Origin: Hyphomicrobium_A sp964405975
Lineage (GTDB): Bacteria; Pseudomonadota; Alphaproteobacteria; Rhizobiales; Hyphomicrobiaceae
Assembly: GCA_964405975.1 (NCBI GenBank)
Contig: CAYOPW010000001.1
Location: 65,913 to 129,912, forward strand
Length of the DNA stretch: 64,000 bases
Direction of reading: 5' to 3'
The notes below the pieces were generated by a model. The model did no database searches, was not told where the DNA came from, and saw only the letters and a program-made list of their open reading frames with translations. Position 1 is the stretch's first letter. Each line of letters begins with the position of its first letter. Positions 52,256 through 60,686 of this stretch are shown piece by piece. A program made the translations under genes and the position numbers.

Positions 52256-52867
52256 ATGATTGGGCCGCTGACGTACCTCGACGCTGCACTCATCGCCGTG
52301 GCGTTTATCTCCGGCCTTTTGGCGATGTACCGCGGTTTTGCGCGCGAGATGCTCTCCATCGTCTCGTGGCTCGTGGCTGCCGGCGCCGTCCTTTACTTTG
52401 TGCTCTATCACAAGCCCTTCGCCGAAGAGATAGCGCAGCAGATGGGGACTCAGGTGGCGGTCGCACAGATTGTCGTTGGCGCCCTTATTTTCGTGATTGT
52501 GCTCATCGTGGTGCACCTGATCACGGCCCGGCTCTCCGATACCATTCTCGACAGTCGTATCGGCATGATCGACCGAATCTTAGGATTCATCTTCGGGGTT
52601 TTCCGAGGTTTTATCCTGATTGTCATCCCGTTCATGTTTTACGAGGCGTTCTTTCCCAATCCGGAACAGCAATACCCCTGGGTGCGCGATTCGGCCTCGC
52701 TGCCCTACATTAAGACTACCGGCGACGCCCTACGCTCCATGCTGGAGACGAACCTTCCCGCCTCTATTACGGCGCCTCCAGGTGACCAACAAGGCTGGTT
52801 GGAAAAACGCAGAGGCGACGAATTGGCGCTTGAACGTTACGTCAGGTATCATATTCCTGTCACGTAG
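52256..52867 (+). CDS. cvpA: CvpA family membrane protein
   Basis: 203 aa with four membrane helices (YLDAALIAVAFISGLLAMYRGF, MLSIVSWLVAAGAVLYFVLY, VAQIVVGALIFVIVLIVVHLI, IDRILGFIFGVFRGFILIVIPF) and a cytoplasmic C-terminal tail. In E. coli the family is tied to colicin V production and to envelope homeostasis. A cvpA-purF pair is ancient and conserved, and purF follows 92 nt later. Confidence 0.92.
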   Translation: MIGPLTYLDAALIAVAFISGLLAMYRGFAREMLSIVSWLVAAGAVLYFVLYHKPFAEEIAQQMGTQVAVAQIVVGALIFVIVLIVVHLITARLSDTILDSRIGMIDRILGFIFGVFRGFILIVIPFMFYEAFFPNPEQQYPWVRDSASLPYIKTTGDALRSMLETNLPASITAPPGDQQGWLEKRRGDELALERYVRYHIPVT

Positions 52868-52959
52868 CAGGTGCGCGCTGGCTGACGCGGCTAAACATTA
52901 CCAGCGTTAACGTTTGCGTATCTTCGTGCGGCACTCAAGGGCACCAGCGGGAGGTGGCC

Positions 52960-54450
52960 ATGGCTTATTGTCACGAAGCGGATGAAAAACTCCGACGGCC
53001 CGGATATCTCCGTTACGGAGACGACAGACTCCGTGAGGAATGTGGGGTCTTCGGTGTTTTCGGACATCCCGATGCCGCTGCAATCACCGCGCTGGGCCTC
53101 CACGCTCTGCAACACCGCGGCCAAGAGGCTTGCGGCATCGTTTCGTACGACGGCAAACAATTCCATTCTGAGCGGCGCATAGGCCTCGTCGGCGACAATT
53201 TCTCCCGCGCCAGCGTGATCCAAAGGCTTCAGGGCCACGTCGCCATCGGTCACAATCGCTACTCGACGACGGGAGATGCGGTCTTGCGCAACGTGCAGCC
53301 GCTGTTCGCCGACATTGATACCGGCGGCTTTGCAATCGGCCATAACGGAAACTTCACCAACGCGCTTAAGGTGCGCAACGAGCTGATTTCTTCAGGCGCG
53401 ATCTGCCAATCGACATCCGATACGGAAGTAATCTTGCATTTGCTCTCGCGCTCGCCAAAGCGTCGCATTGTGGAACGCTTCGTCGACGCGCTGCGTCAGA
53501 TCGAAGGCGCATACGCGCTCGTCGGGCTCACCAACGATATGCTCATCGGAGCGCGCGATCCCATTGGCATTCGTCCTTTGGTGATTGGCCGGCTCGGCTC
53601 GTCATACGTCCTCGCGTCCGAGACGTGTGCACTCGACATAGTGGGCGCGGAGTTTTTGCGCGAGGTGGAGAACGGCGAGGTCGTCGTCATCACCGAGCAG
53701 GGACTGGAAAGCCACCGTCCCTTCCCGCTGCGGCCTGCACGGCCGTGTATCTTCGAGTACATCTATTTTGCGCGGCCCGACTCCATTGTTGGTGGCCGAA
53801 CCGTCTATGACATCCGCAAGCAGATGGGCGTGCAGCTCGCGCGCGAAGCGCCCTGCGGCGCCGACGTTATTGTGCCTATCCCCGACTCAGGTGTTCCCGC
53901 CGCCATTGGCTTTTCACAGGAGGCCAATGTTCCCTTCGAGCTCGGCATCATCCGCAACCACTACGTGGGCCGCACCTTCATTGAGCCAGAGCAGCGCATC
54001 CGCGCGCTGGGCGTAAAGCTCAAGCATTCGGCCACGGCCAGTATCATTCGCGGCAATCGTATTGTGCTCGTCGATGACAGCGTCGTCCGCGGTACGACCT
54101 CAAAAAAGATCGTGGGACTGATGTATGAGGCCGGCGCTAAAGAAGTCCACATGCGCATTGCCTCGCCGCCCATAACAAACCCCGATTATTACGGCATCGA
54201 CACGCCCCTAAAGGTTGAACTCCTAGCCGCCAACAAGGATCTGCAGGAGATGCGCGAGTTTCTTGGCGCCGACTCGCTGGCCTTCCTGTCGGTCGACGGC
54301 ATCTACCGCGCTTTGGGATGCGATCACCGCGATGCGCAAAGCCCTCAATTCACAGATCACTGCTTCACGGGCGAATATCCAACACCCCTTGCCGACCAGA
54401 ACGGTCAATCCGGGCCGCGGCAATTGTCGCTGCTTGCCGAAGTGGGGTAG
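52960..54450 (+). CDS. purF: amidophosphoribosyltransferase
   Basis: 496 aa from the ATG at 52960, with GGAGG 5 nt upstream; a GTG two codons earlier lies within that site. First committed step of purine synthesis: PRPP + glutamine to phosphoribosylamine. A propeptide of 27 residues precedes the nucleophile C28 (EECGVFGVFG). The glutaminase domain has HNRYSTTG and GHNGNFTN. The PRPP-binding motif IVLVDDSVVRGTTSKK lies near 370. The propeptide and the lack of FeS cysteine spacing cannot by themselves tell the Bacillus-type from the E. coli-type enzyme; the long leader favours the processed form. Confidence 0.97.
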   Translation: MAYCHEADEKLRRPGYLRYGDDRLREECGVFGVFGHPDAAAITALGLHALQHRGQEACGIVSYDGKQFHSERRIGLVGDNFSRASVIQRLQGHVAIGHNRYSTTGDAVLRNVQPLFADIDTGGFAIGHNGNFTNALKVRNELISSGAICQSTSDTEVILHLLSRSPKRRIVERFVDALRQIEGAYALVGLTNDMLIGARDPIGIRPLVIGRLGSSYVLASETCALDIVGAEFLREVENGEVVVITEQGLESHRPFPLRPARPCIFEYIYFARPDSIVGGRTVYDIRKQMGVQLAREAPCGADVIVPIPDSGVPAAIGFSQEANVPFELGIIRNHYVGRTFIEPEQRIRALGVKLKHSATASIIRGNRIVLVDDSVVRGTTSKKIVGLMYEAGAKEVHMRIASPPITNPDYYGIDTPLKVELLAANKDLQEMREFLGADSLAFLSVDGIYRALGCDHRDAQSPQFTDHCFTGEYPTPLADQNGQSGPRQLSLLAEVG

Positions 54451-54484
54451 GCCGGCTGAGCTGATCTCGAGGGATCATTGTTGC

Positions 54485-54530
54485 GGGGCCTGGAAACCAG
54501 AATGGACTGTGAGGCTTGCCTCTAGGCCCC
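54485..54530 (+). other. nested stem structure after purF
   Basis: An outer stem GGGGCCT (54485-54491) pairs with AGGCCCC (54524-54530), 7 bp. Inside are CTGG-AAA-CCAG (54490-54500) and GAGG-CTTG-CCTC (54511-54522), so the 46 nt can fold as a three-way junction. There is no T-run. It lies 56 nt before the SDR start and may be its leader structure or the 3' end of the purF message. Confidence 0.4.
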
Positions 54531-54585
54531 GGTGACGGCTAGGTGTCTGGAGAGCGAAAACGCCTGCCTGCACTTGGGATCGCCC

Positions 54586-55383
54586 ATGACATCAAAGACG
54601 CCGCTTGAGAATCGCCTCGCCCTCGTAACGGGCGCTTCGCGCGGGATTGGCCGCGCGGTGGCACTGGCCCTGGCGCGCCATGGCGCCCACGTCATCATAA
54701 CGGCGCGTACAGTCGGAGCCCTGGAAGAACTCGACGACGAGATCAGGGATCTGGGTGGCAAGGCAACGCTACTGACGCTCGATTTGCGCGATGGCGCAAA
54801 AATCGATCAGCTCGGTCCAACCCTCTATCAGCGCTGGGGCAAGCTCGACATTCTGATCGGGAATGCCGGGATCCTTGGTCCGCTCTCACCGCTCAACCAC
54901 GTTACCGAGGATGCGTGGAACGCGGTACTCGACATCAATCTGACTGCGAACTGGCGACTCATCCGCACACTCGATCCATTGCTCAAACATTCGGATGCCG
55001 GGCGCGCCGTGTTCACTACCTCTTCGGGCGCGGCGAGTGCAAAGCGTGCGTATTGGGGACCCTATGGCGTCTCAAAGGCGGGACTGGAGGCGCTGGTCAA
55101 AACATATGCGCGCGAGGTTGAAAGCACGCCTGTGCGCGCCAACCTTGTCGATCCCGGCGGCATTCGCACCGAGATGCGCACCAAAGCGTTCCCGGGGGAA
55201 GATCCCAAAACGCTGCCCACTCCTACAGATCTCGCGCCCCTGTTCTTGGAATTAGCCTCGCCTGAGTGCACGTTCAACGGCTGTGTGGTGAACTTTCGCG
55301 AATGGCAGAAACCCAAACCGAAGCCAAAGCCAAGGCGTTCGTCCCCCGCTGCCGTCAAAAAGACGGACGCCGACAGCGCCTAA
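54586..55383 (+). CDS. SDR family oxidoreductase
   Basis: 265 aa from the ATG at 54586; an open frame from GTG 54532 has no homologous sequence. Classical short-chain dehydrogenase: TGASRGIG at 15-22, NAG at 93-95, catalytic Ser of TTSSGAAS, Y160 and K164 (PYGVSKAG), then DPGGIRTEM. The type of cofactor and the substrate cannot be read off. The C terminus has an unusual Lys-Pro repeat and basic tail (QKPKPKPKPRR). Its stop overlaps the stop of the convergent MBL gene by 4 nt. Other SDRs with this neighbourhood are unnamed. Confidence 0.85.
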   Translation: MTSKTPLENRLALVTGASRGIGRAVALALARHGAHVIITARTVGALEELDDEIRDLGGKATLLTLDLRDGAKIDQLGPTLYQRWGKLDILIGNAGILGPLSPLNHVTEDAWNAVLDINLTANWRLIRTLDPLLKHSDAGRAVFTTSSGAASAKRAYWGPYGVSKAGLEALVKTYAREVESTPVRANLVDPGGIRTEMRTKAFPGEDPKTLPTPTDLAPLFLELASPECTFNGCVVNFREWQKPKPKPKPRRSSPAAVKKTDADSA

Positions 55384-56177
55384 CCAGCCTCGATTACCAT
55401 CCCGTCAAAAGCCGGCTCAACGTCCTCCGGCAGCTCGCGCTTGAGCGCGTCATAGTCGAGATCTGTTGTCATATGGGTGAGGACGGCGCGCTTGGGCTTT
55501 AACCGATTAATCCATTCCAATGCGAGCTTGACGTGAAAATGACTTGGATGCGGCGTGAAACGCAAGGCATCCACGATCCACACATCAAGGTCCTGCAGCA
55601 TCAGCATAGAGGCGTCCGGCACATCGCTGATGTCGGGCGAATATGCGAGACCGTCGAAGCGGAACCCTAAAGAGGTCATATCTCCATGCGCCTGGAGAAC
55701 GGGAATGGCCTCAATGGGGCCGGCGGGCCCATCGATCACAATCGGATCAGGTGGGCTGATGACATGCGGATTGAGGATTGCCGGGTAGCCCGAACCAGGC
55801 GGCTTCACGAAACAATAGCCAAATCGTTGCTCTAAGCTCACCAACGTCTCGGCACTCGCCCAGATGTCGATACGCTGCTTCATTGCGTAGCATACCATAC
55901 GCAGATCATCGATGCCGTGCGTGTGATCGGCGTGGTCGTGCGTAAAAAGGACACCGTGAAGCGCATCGGCACGTACGCTCAACAACTGCTCACGCAAATC
56001 GGGAGAGGCGTCGATCAATACGCGCGTGCATCGTCCATTGGCGATGCGCTCGACAAGGGCCGCGCATCGCCGCCTCCGGTTCTTCGGATTAGCAGGATCA
56101 CACGCACCCCACATGGTGCCGATGCGCGGCACACCACCTGATGAACCACAGCCGAGGATCGTCACCCGCAAGCTCAT
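55380..56177 (-). CDS. MBL-fold metal-dependent hydrolase (PhnP-like)
   Basis: 265 aa. Metallo-beta-lactamase fold with GCGSSGGVPRIG at the N terminus and the zinc motif H80-x-H82-x-D84-H85 (FTHDHADHTHG). Further ligands come from VLQAHGDMTSLGF and YSPDISDVPD. The N-terminal GSSGGVPR signature and size are those of PhnP-like phosphodiesterases that open phosphoribosyl cyclic phosphate, but no phn genes are nearby. Its actual substrate may be another cyclic or RNA phosphodiester. It overlaps tatD by 4 nt, the last gene of metG-tatD-MBL. Confidence 0.85.
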   Translation of the reverse strand: MSLRVTILGCGSSGGVPRIGTMWGACDPANPKNRRRRCAALVERIANGRCTRVLIDASPDLREQLLSVRADALHGVLFTHDHADHTHGIDDLRMVCYAMKQRIDIWASAETLVSLEQRFGYCFVKPPGSGYPAILNPHVISPPDPIVIDGPAGPIEAIPVLQAHGDMTSLGFRFDGLAYSPDISDVPDASMLMLQDLDVWIVDALRFTPHPSHFHVKLALEWINRLKPKRAVLTHMTTDLDYDALKRELPEDVEPAFDGMVIEAG

Positions 56178-56980
56178 GCTGCGGCTGTACCGCTGGCCTC
56201 AGGCCGCGGAACTTTCTTAAAGAGGCGGAAGAAATTATCCGTCGTGGCTGCCGCAAGCTCATCAATCGAGACCGCGCGCGCCTCGGCAATCGCGGCTGCC
56301 GTGTGGACAACGTAAGCCGGCTCGTTGGTCTTGCCCCGATAGGGCACGGGCGCCAGAAACGGCGCATCAGTCTCAACCAGCAAACGCTCAAGCGGCACTG
56401 ACTTTGCAATGTCACGTAGCGCATCGGACTTCTTAAAGCTCACCACACCGGAAAAGGATACATAAAGGCCAAGTTTTAGTGCGCGGGCTGCCAACTCCGG
56501 CCCCCCGGTATAGCAATGCAGGATCGCCGGGAATGGTCCTTTGGCGTGCTCTTCTTCCAGAATTTGCGCGGTGTCCTCTTCAGCGTCACGCGTGTGAATC
56601 TCCAGTGGCAGACCGGTCTGGCGCGCAGCGGCGATGTGGCGGCGAAACCCTTCCGCCTGAGCCTCCGGCGTCGAGTGCTGGTAGTAATAGTCGAGCCCAG
56701 CCTCCCCGATTGCGACCACCTTGGGATGCTCGCTAAGGCTCACGATCTCGGCTAACGGAATGTCGAGCTCCTCATGAGCATTGTGGGGGTGGGTACCCAC
56801 CGAGCAATAGACGTTTTCGTGCCCTTCTGCGATGGCCAGTATTTCGGGAAACTTGCGGATGCGCGTTGAGATTGTCACGACCAGGCCAACGCCGGCCTGA
56901 CGGGCACGCGCCAATACGCCCGCAAGGTCCTCGGCCAGCTGCGGGAAGTCGAGATGGCAATGATGGTCGACAAACATCAT
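56174..56980 (-). CDS. tatD: TatD family metal-dependent DNase
   Basis: 268 aa. TIM-barrel hydrolase with metal-binding HxH H7/H9 (FVDHHCHLDF), the Glu of AIGEAGLDYYY, the His of HTRDAEEDT and of ILHCYTGG, and the Asp in VETDAPFLAP. The family removes 3' ends of DNA/RNA and acts in repair and D-aminoacyl-tRNA clearance. It overlaps metG by 4 nt and the MBL gene by 4 nt. holB-metG-tatD order is conserved. Confidence 0.94.
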   Translation of the reverse strand: MMFVDHHCHLDFPQLAEDLAGVLARARQAGVGLVVTISTRIRKFPEILAIAEGHENVYCSVGTHPHNAHEELDIPLAEIVSLSEHPKVVAIGEAGLDYYYQHSTPEAQAEGFRRHIAAARQTGLPLEIHTRDAEEDTAQILEEEHAKGPFPAILHCYTGGPELAARALKLGLYVSFSGVVSFKKSDALRDIAKSVPLERLLVETDAPFLAPVPYRGKTNEPAYVVHTAAAIAEARAVSIDELAAATTDNFFRLFKKVPRPEASGTAAA

Positions 56981-58638
56981 GACGCGGTCTTCTTGTCCTT
57001 GCCCTTTTTGGACTTGCCCGGCCCCTTAGACGCAGCCGTTTTCGCTGGCGCTTTTTCAGACGCGTTATCGCCCTCAGCCTCAACATAACGCGGAAACACG
57101 CCGGCGGGCTGGGGCAAGACCGTACCAGGTTGCAGCCGCCCTCCCGCGCCCAGCGCCTTGAACGTGTGGGCGCGGTCCGGCTGGCCCAAGAGGTCCAGAA
57201 GCTTTTCCGCCGCATGCGGCATGACCGGAGCAGCGAGGATCGCAAGCTGGCGAACGACTTCAGCGGTCACATAAAGAATTGTCGCCATGCGCTCAGGGTC
57301 GGTCTTCTTTTTGGCCCAAGGTTCTTCTCCGGCAAAGTACCGGTTTGCCTCGGCCACCACCGCCCAAACCGCGTCAAGGTATTTGGTCACCGCTTGGCGG
57401 TCCATCGCCTCGCGTGCCTTTGCGTAGATTGCGTCCGTCTCCGCAAGGATCGCTTGATCGGCTTCAGTGAATGGACCAGGCTTGGGAACCATGCCGCCAC
57501 AGTTCTTGGCAATCATCGACAGCGAGCGCTGCGCAAGGTTTCCCAGGTCGTTTGCGAGATCGGCATTGATGCGATTGACGATCGCTTCAGTACTGTAATT
57601 CCCGTCCTGGCCGAAGACCACCTCGCGCAAAAAGAAGTAGCGCACGGGATCGAGACCGTAGGCGTGTACGAGGTCGAAGGGGTCGACGACGTTGCCGACC
57701 GACTTCGACATTTTCTCACCCTTGTTCAAGACGAACCCGTGCGAGAACACGCGGGCCGGTAGAGGCAGGCCCGCCGACATCAAGAAGGCTGGCCAGTAGA
57801 CGGCGTGAAAACGCAGGATGTCCTTTCCAATCACGTGCACGTTCGCCGGCCAAAAATCCCAACGCTTGTCGTCTTCATCGGGAAAGCCGATGCCAGTGAG
57901 GTAATTGGTCAAGGCGTCAACCCACACATACATCACGTGGTTTTCGGCCTCCTCTTTCGCAGAACTCTTTCGCTTTGGAACGGGAATGCCCCAATCGATC
58001 GTCGTGCGCGAGATTGATAGATCATCCAGACCACCCTTCACGAAGCTCACGACTTCGTTGCGCCGCTCAGGCGGCAGGATGAAATCGGGGTGCGCTTCAT
58101 AGTGCGCAAGAAGCTTGTCCTCGTAGGCCGAAAGGCGAAAGAAGTATGTTTCCTCCTCGGTCCACTCCACAGGCGTACCTTGCGGGCCGCGGCGCACACC
58201 ATCGTCGCCAAGAGTGGTCTCACCTTCGTTGTAGAAGGCCTCATCGCGCACCGAGTACCAGCCGGAATACGTCTCCAAAAAGATGTCGCCCGACTTCTCC
58301 ATGCGTCGCCAGATTTCTTCGCACGCGTGGTAGTGGCGCGTTTCGGTTGTGCGAATGAAATCGTCGTTGGACAGGCCAAGCAGGCCCGCCATCTCGCGGA
58401 ATCGTTTGGCGTTTCGGTCGGCCAGTTCGCGCGGCGTTAGCCCCTTTTTGGCGGCGGTCTGCTTCATCTTGAGGCCGTGCTCGTCGGTGCCCGTGAGGAA
58501 AAAAACTTCCTTTCCGTCAAGACGTTCAAAACGCGCGATCGCGTCCGTCGCGATTGCCTCATAAGCATGGCCGATGTGCGGTTGGCCGTTGGGATAAGAG
58601 ATCGCGGTGGTAATGTAGAATTTTGTAGGCCCGCTCAT
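56977..58638 (-). CDS. metG: methionyl-tRNA synthetase
   Basis: 553 aa. Class I synthetase with HIGH (H21-I-G-H24 in GQPHIGHAYEA) and KMSKS near residue 308 (GEKMSKSVGN). The anticodon-binding helical domain follows (~390-500). The connective-peptide Cys knuckle of the zinc form is not seen, so it is the zinc-free short type (MetG2-like). There is no C-terminal tRNA-binding OB domain; instead a basic Ala/Lys/Gly tail (SKGPGKSKKGKDKK). Upstream of tatD with a 4-nt overlap; holB lies 165 nt before the start. Confidence 0.96.
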   Translation of the reverse strand: MSGPTKFYITTAISYPNGQPHIGHAYEAIATDAIARFERLDGKEVFFLTGTDEHGLKMKQTAAKKGLTPRELADRNAKRFREMAGLLGLSNDDFIRTTETRHYHACEEIWRRMEKSGDIFLETYSGWYSVRDEAFYNEGETTLGDDGVRRGPQGTPVEWTEEETYFFRLSAYEDKLLAHYEAHPDFILPPERRNEVVSFVKGGLDDLSISRTTIDWGIPVPKRKSSAKEEAENHVMYVWVDALTNYLTGIGFPDEDDKRWDFWPANVHVIGKDILRFHAVYWPAFLMSAGLPLPARVFSHGFVLNKGEKMSKSVGNVVDPFDLVHAYGLDPVRYFFLREVVFGQDGNYSTEAIVNRINADLANDLGNLAQRSLSMIAKNCGGMVPKPGPFTEADQAILAETDAIYAKAREAMDRQAVTKYLDAVWAVVAEANRYFAGEEPWAKKKTDPERMATILYVTAEVVRQLAILAAPVMPHAAEKLLDLLGQPDRAHTFKALGAGGRLQPGTVLPQPAGVFPRYVEAEGDNASEKAPAKTAASKGPGKSKKGKDKKTAS

Positions 58639-58803
58639 GGGACTGTAGTCCTCGTGATGACAGATGGCAGCTGCGAAAGTTTCGACGCCCTGACGTGTAT
58701 TGTCGCTCTTCGCCTCACATTCGGGCGCAGTGCCTCATCAAGTCTGTCAACATTCGCATCTTGATTATCTGCTCAGCGGGCTTTCGATATAAACTAGCGG
58801 ACA

Positions 58804-59925
58804 TTATGGCTGCGCAGCTTTGACCAAGCTACTCACCGTGTCCAGGATCAGGGTTTTGCGATCCAGATTGAGCGCGACCGTCTCCGCCTTCTCGCGGGCT
58901 ACTCTTTCCCACAGGGCGGCAAAGGAGGCAAGCTTGGCGTCGCCAATGAGGCGGGTGGCTAGCTCGCGCTCGGTAGGCGTACCCTCGCCTGTGACTTGAG
59001 CACGAATGAGCCGGGCAAGAGACCCTAGAAACAGGTCAAAGAAGAGCTCAAAGCGCTGCTGGGCACCGGCCGACTGCAACTCGTCGGCAAGCGCGTGCAC
59101 GCTGCGCCAATCGACCTTCGGCAAACTCGCGGTAAGTTTTGCGATACGCTCGTGAAATTCCAGTCCACCTCCAGCCCACAGGCCTAAGAGGCGTCCAACG
59201 CTGCCCTCCGACAGTCGTTCCAGCACCGGCCAGTCGGCCACGCCTGGTTCCTCCTGCCCCATCGCTTCAAGAGCCTGAATTGCAGCAGCACGCAGCGCCT
59301 CATTCGATAGTGGCTGGAGCGCAAGGGTGCGGCAGCGCGAGCGAATGGTTGGCAGCAGCCGTGCCGGCGCAGACGACACGAGCAGGAACACGGTCCCCGG
59401 CGGCGGCTCCTCCAGAGACTTGAGAAGCGCATTGGCCGCGTTAACGTTCAGCTCGTCGGCTTTATCGACGATAACGATGCGCCAAGCGTCATCGGCGGAG
59501 CGATGAGCCAGGAATGAGCGAAGGCGGCGGACGGCATCGGTGGGAATCGAAGCGGTGAAACGCTTTGTCTTGACGTCATAGGTTCGCCTAATGAGAAGAA
59601 GGCCCGGATGCGAAAGCGCGCGCACCTGATGGCTAGCAATCGTGTCATCAGAAACCGCTAGACTTTGTCCTTCGGGATCGCGCTCACCTGCTTTGGCAAG
59701 AGCCGCCCGCGCGAAGCGATAGGCAAGCGTCGCCTTGCCAATGCCATCGCGGCCAGCGAGCAACCAGCCGTGGTGCATGCGTCCCGTGGCAAGGGCCTCA
59801 GCCAGCGTCCGCTCCGCCTTCTCGTGCCCAAACAGCGCGTGCGTTTCGCGCGGGTGAACCACACCTTCGAGACAGTCTGCTTCCGGCAGCGTTTCGATCT
59901 CGGTGAGGGCGGGCGCGCGGGCCAT
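58804..59925 (-). CDS. holB: DNA polymerase III delta-prime subunit
   Basis: 373 aa. Clamp-loader AAA+ fold: a P-loop-like GRDGIGKATLA at ~58, the long VDKADELNVNAANALLKSLEEPP, and the SRC motif in TIRSRCRTLAL. It is the stator of the clamp-loading complex and works with tau/gamma and delta. Longer at the N terminus by ~25 residues than the E. coli protein. It shares one nt with the stop of tmk (TGATG). Same arrangement as in most alphaproteobacteria. Confidence 0.95.
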   Translation of the reverse strand: MARAPALTEIETLPEADCLEGVVHPRETHALFGHEKAERTLAEALATGRMHHGWLLAGRDGIGKATLAYRFARAALAKAGERDPEGQSLAVSDDTIASHQVRALSHPGLLLIRRTYDVKTKRFTASIPTDAVRRLRSFLAHRSADDAWRIVIVDKADELNVNAANALLKSLEEPPPGTVFLLVSSAPARLLPTIRSRCRTLALQPLSNEALRAAAIQALEAMGQEEPGVADWPVLERLSEGSVGRLLGLWAGGGLEFHERIAKLTASLPKVDWRSVHALADELQSAGAQQRFELFFDLFLGSLARLIRAQVTGEGTPTERELATRLIGDAKLASFAALWERVAREKAETVALNLDRKTLILDTVSSLVKAAQP

Positions 59926-60587
59926 CAGCGCGGCTCCTTCAACAACCGGTCGGTAATCCCGCTCCAGATCGCATCGGCAACGGCCCGCTCATCAGCGCTT
60001 GCGTCGATGAGCAGGCAGCGTCGCGGCTCCGCTAGGGCGATCGCTTTAAACGCCGCGCGCAACTTTTGATGAAAAGCGGGTGAGCGCTTTTCGTAGGCAT
60101 CCGGCGTTGCGTTCGCCTCCCGGCCTTCGTTGCGTCGCGCCTCAGCGCGCTGCAATCCAACCTCGACGGGGAGATCGAGGATAACTGTCGCGTCAGGAGT
60201 TGTCGGCTTGACGACAATCTCTTCAAGCGTACGGAACGTGTCCGGAGACAATCCGCCGGCCTCACACTGATACACGCGAGTCGAATCAGAAAAGCGGTCG
60301 CAGATGACCCAGCGCCCACCCAGCAACGCAGGACGCACTGTCTTGTTCAGATGGTCGGCACGTGCCGCATAAAATAGTAGCGCTTCAGACAAGGCGGAGT
60401 GCGCCGGTGTATGCGGGTCCAGGATGATGGTACGCAACGTCTCAGCGAACGGCGAGCCGCCGGGCTCACGCGTTAGCAGCACGTCGAGGCCGCGGCCGCG
60501 CAACCGTTCGGCCAGAAGCCGAACTTGGGTCGACTTTCCAGACCCTTCGCCACCTTCAAAGGTGATAAATTTTCCCACTGCTGCCAT
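59925..60587 (-). CDS. tmk: thymidylate kinase
   Basis: 220 aa. Phosphorylates dTMP to dTDP. P-loop TFEGGEGSGKSTQV, the DR-motif CDRFSDSTRVYQ, and LLTREPGGSPFAETLR, all intact. Preceded by dac on the same strand after 99 nt holding a hairpin (60631-60651). tmk-holB pairing is conserved and serves DNA replication. Confidence 0.97.
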   Translation of the reverse strand: MAAVGKFITFEGGEGSGKSTQVRLLAERLRGRGLDVLLTREPGGSPFAETLRTIILDPHTPAHSALSEALLFYAARADHLNKTVRPALLGGRWVICDRFSDSTRVYQCEAGGLSPDTFRTLEEIVVKPTTPDATVILDLPVEVGLQRAEARRNEGREANATPDAYEKRSPAFHQKLRAAFKAIALAEPRRCLLIDASADERAVADAIWSGITDRLLKEPR

Positions 60588-60603
60588 TGCGCTGATCCAC
60601 CGC

Positions 60604-60651
60604 GGGCCGGCCCCTCAAGTTGGACCTTGCGACCGGGCGTTGCACCCGGTC
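60604..60651. other. hairpin and palindrome between dac and tmk
   Basis: GACCGGG, CGTTGCA, CCCGGTC (60631-60651) is a perfect 7-bp hairpin just beyond the dac stop. GGGCCGGCCC (60604-60613) is a 10-bp palindrome closer to tmk. No T-run follows on the minus strand, so termination would have to be Rho-aided. Confidence 0.4.
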
Positions 60652-60686
60652 AAAGCCCGTGGGTATCATGCTTGAGAGCGACAGCG

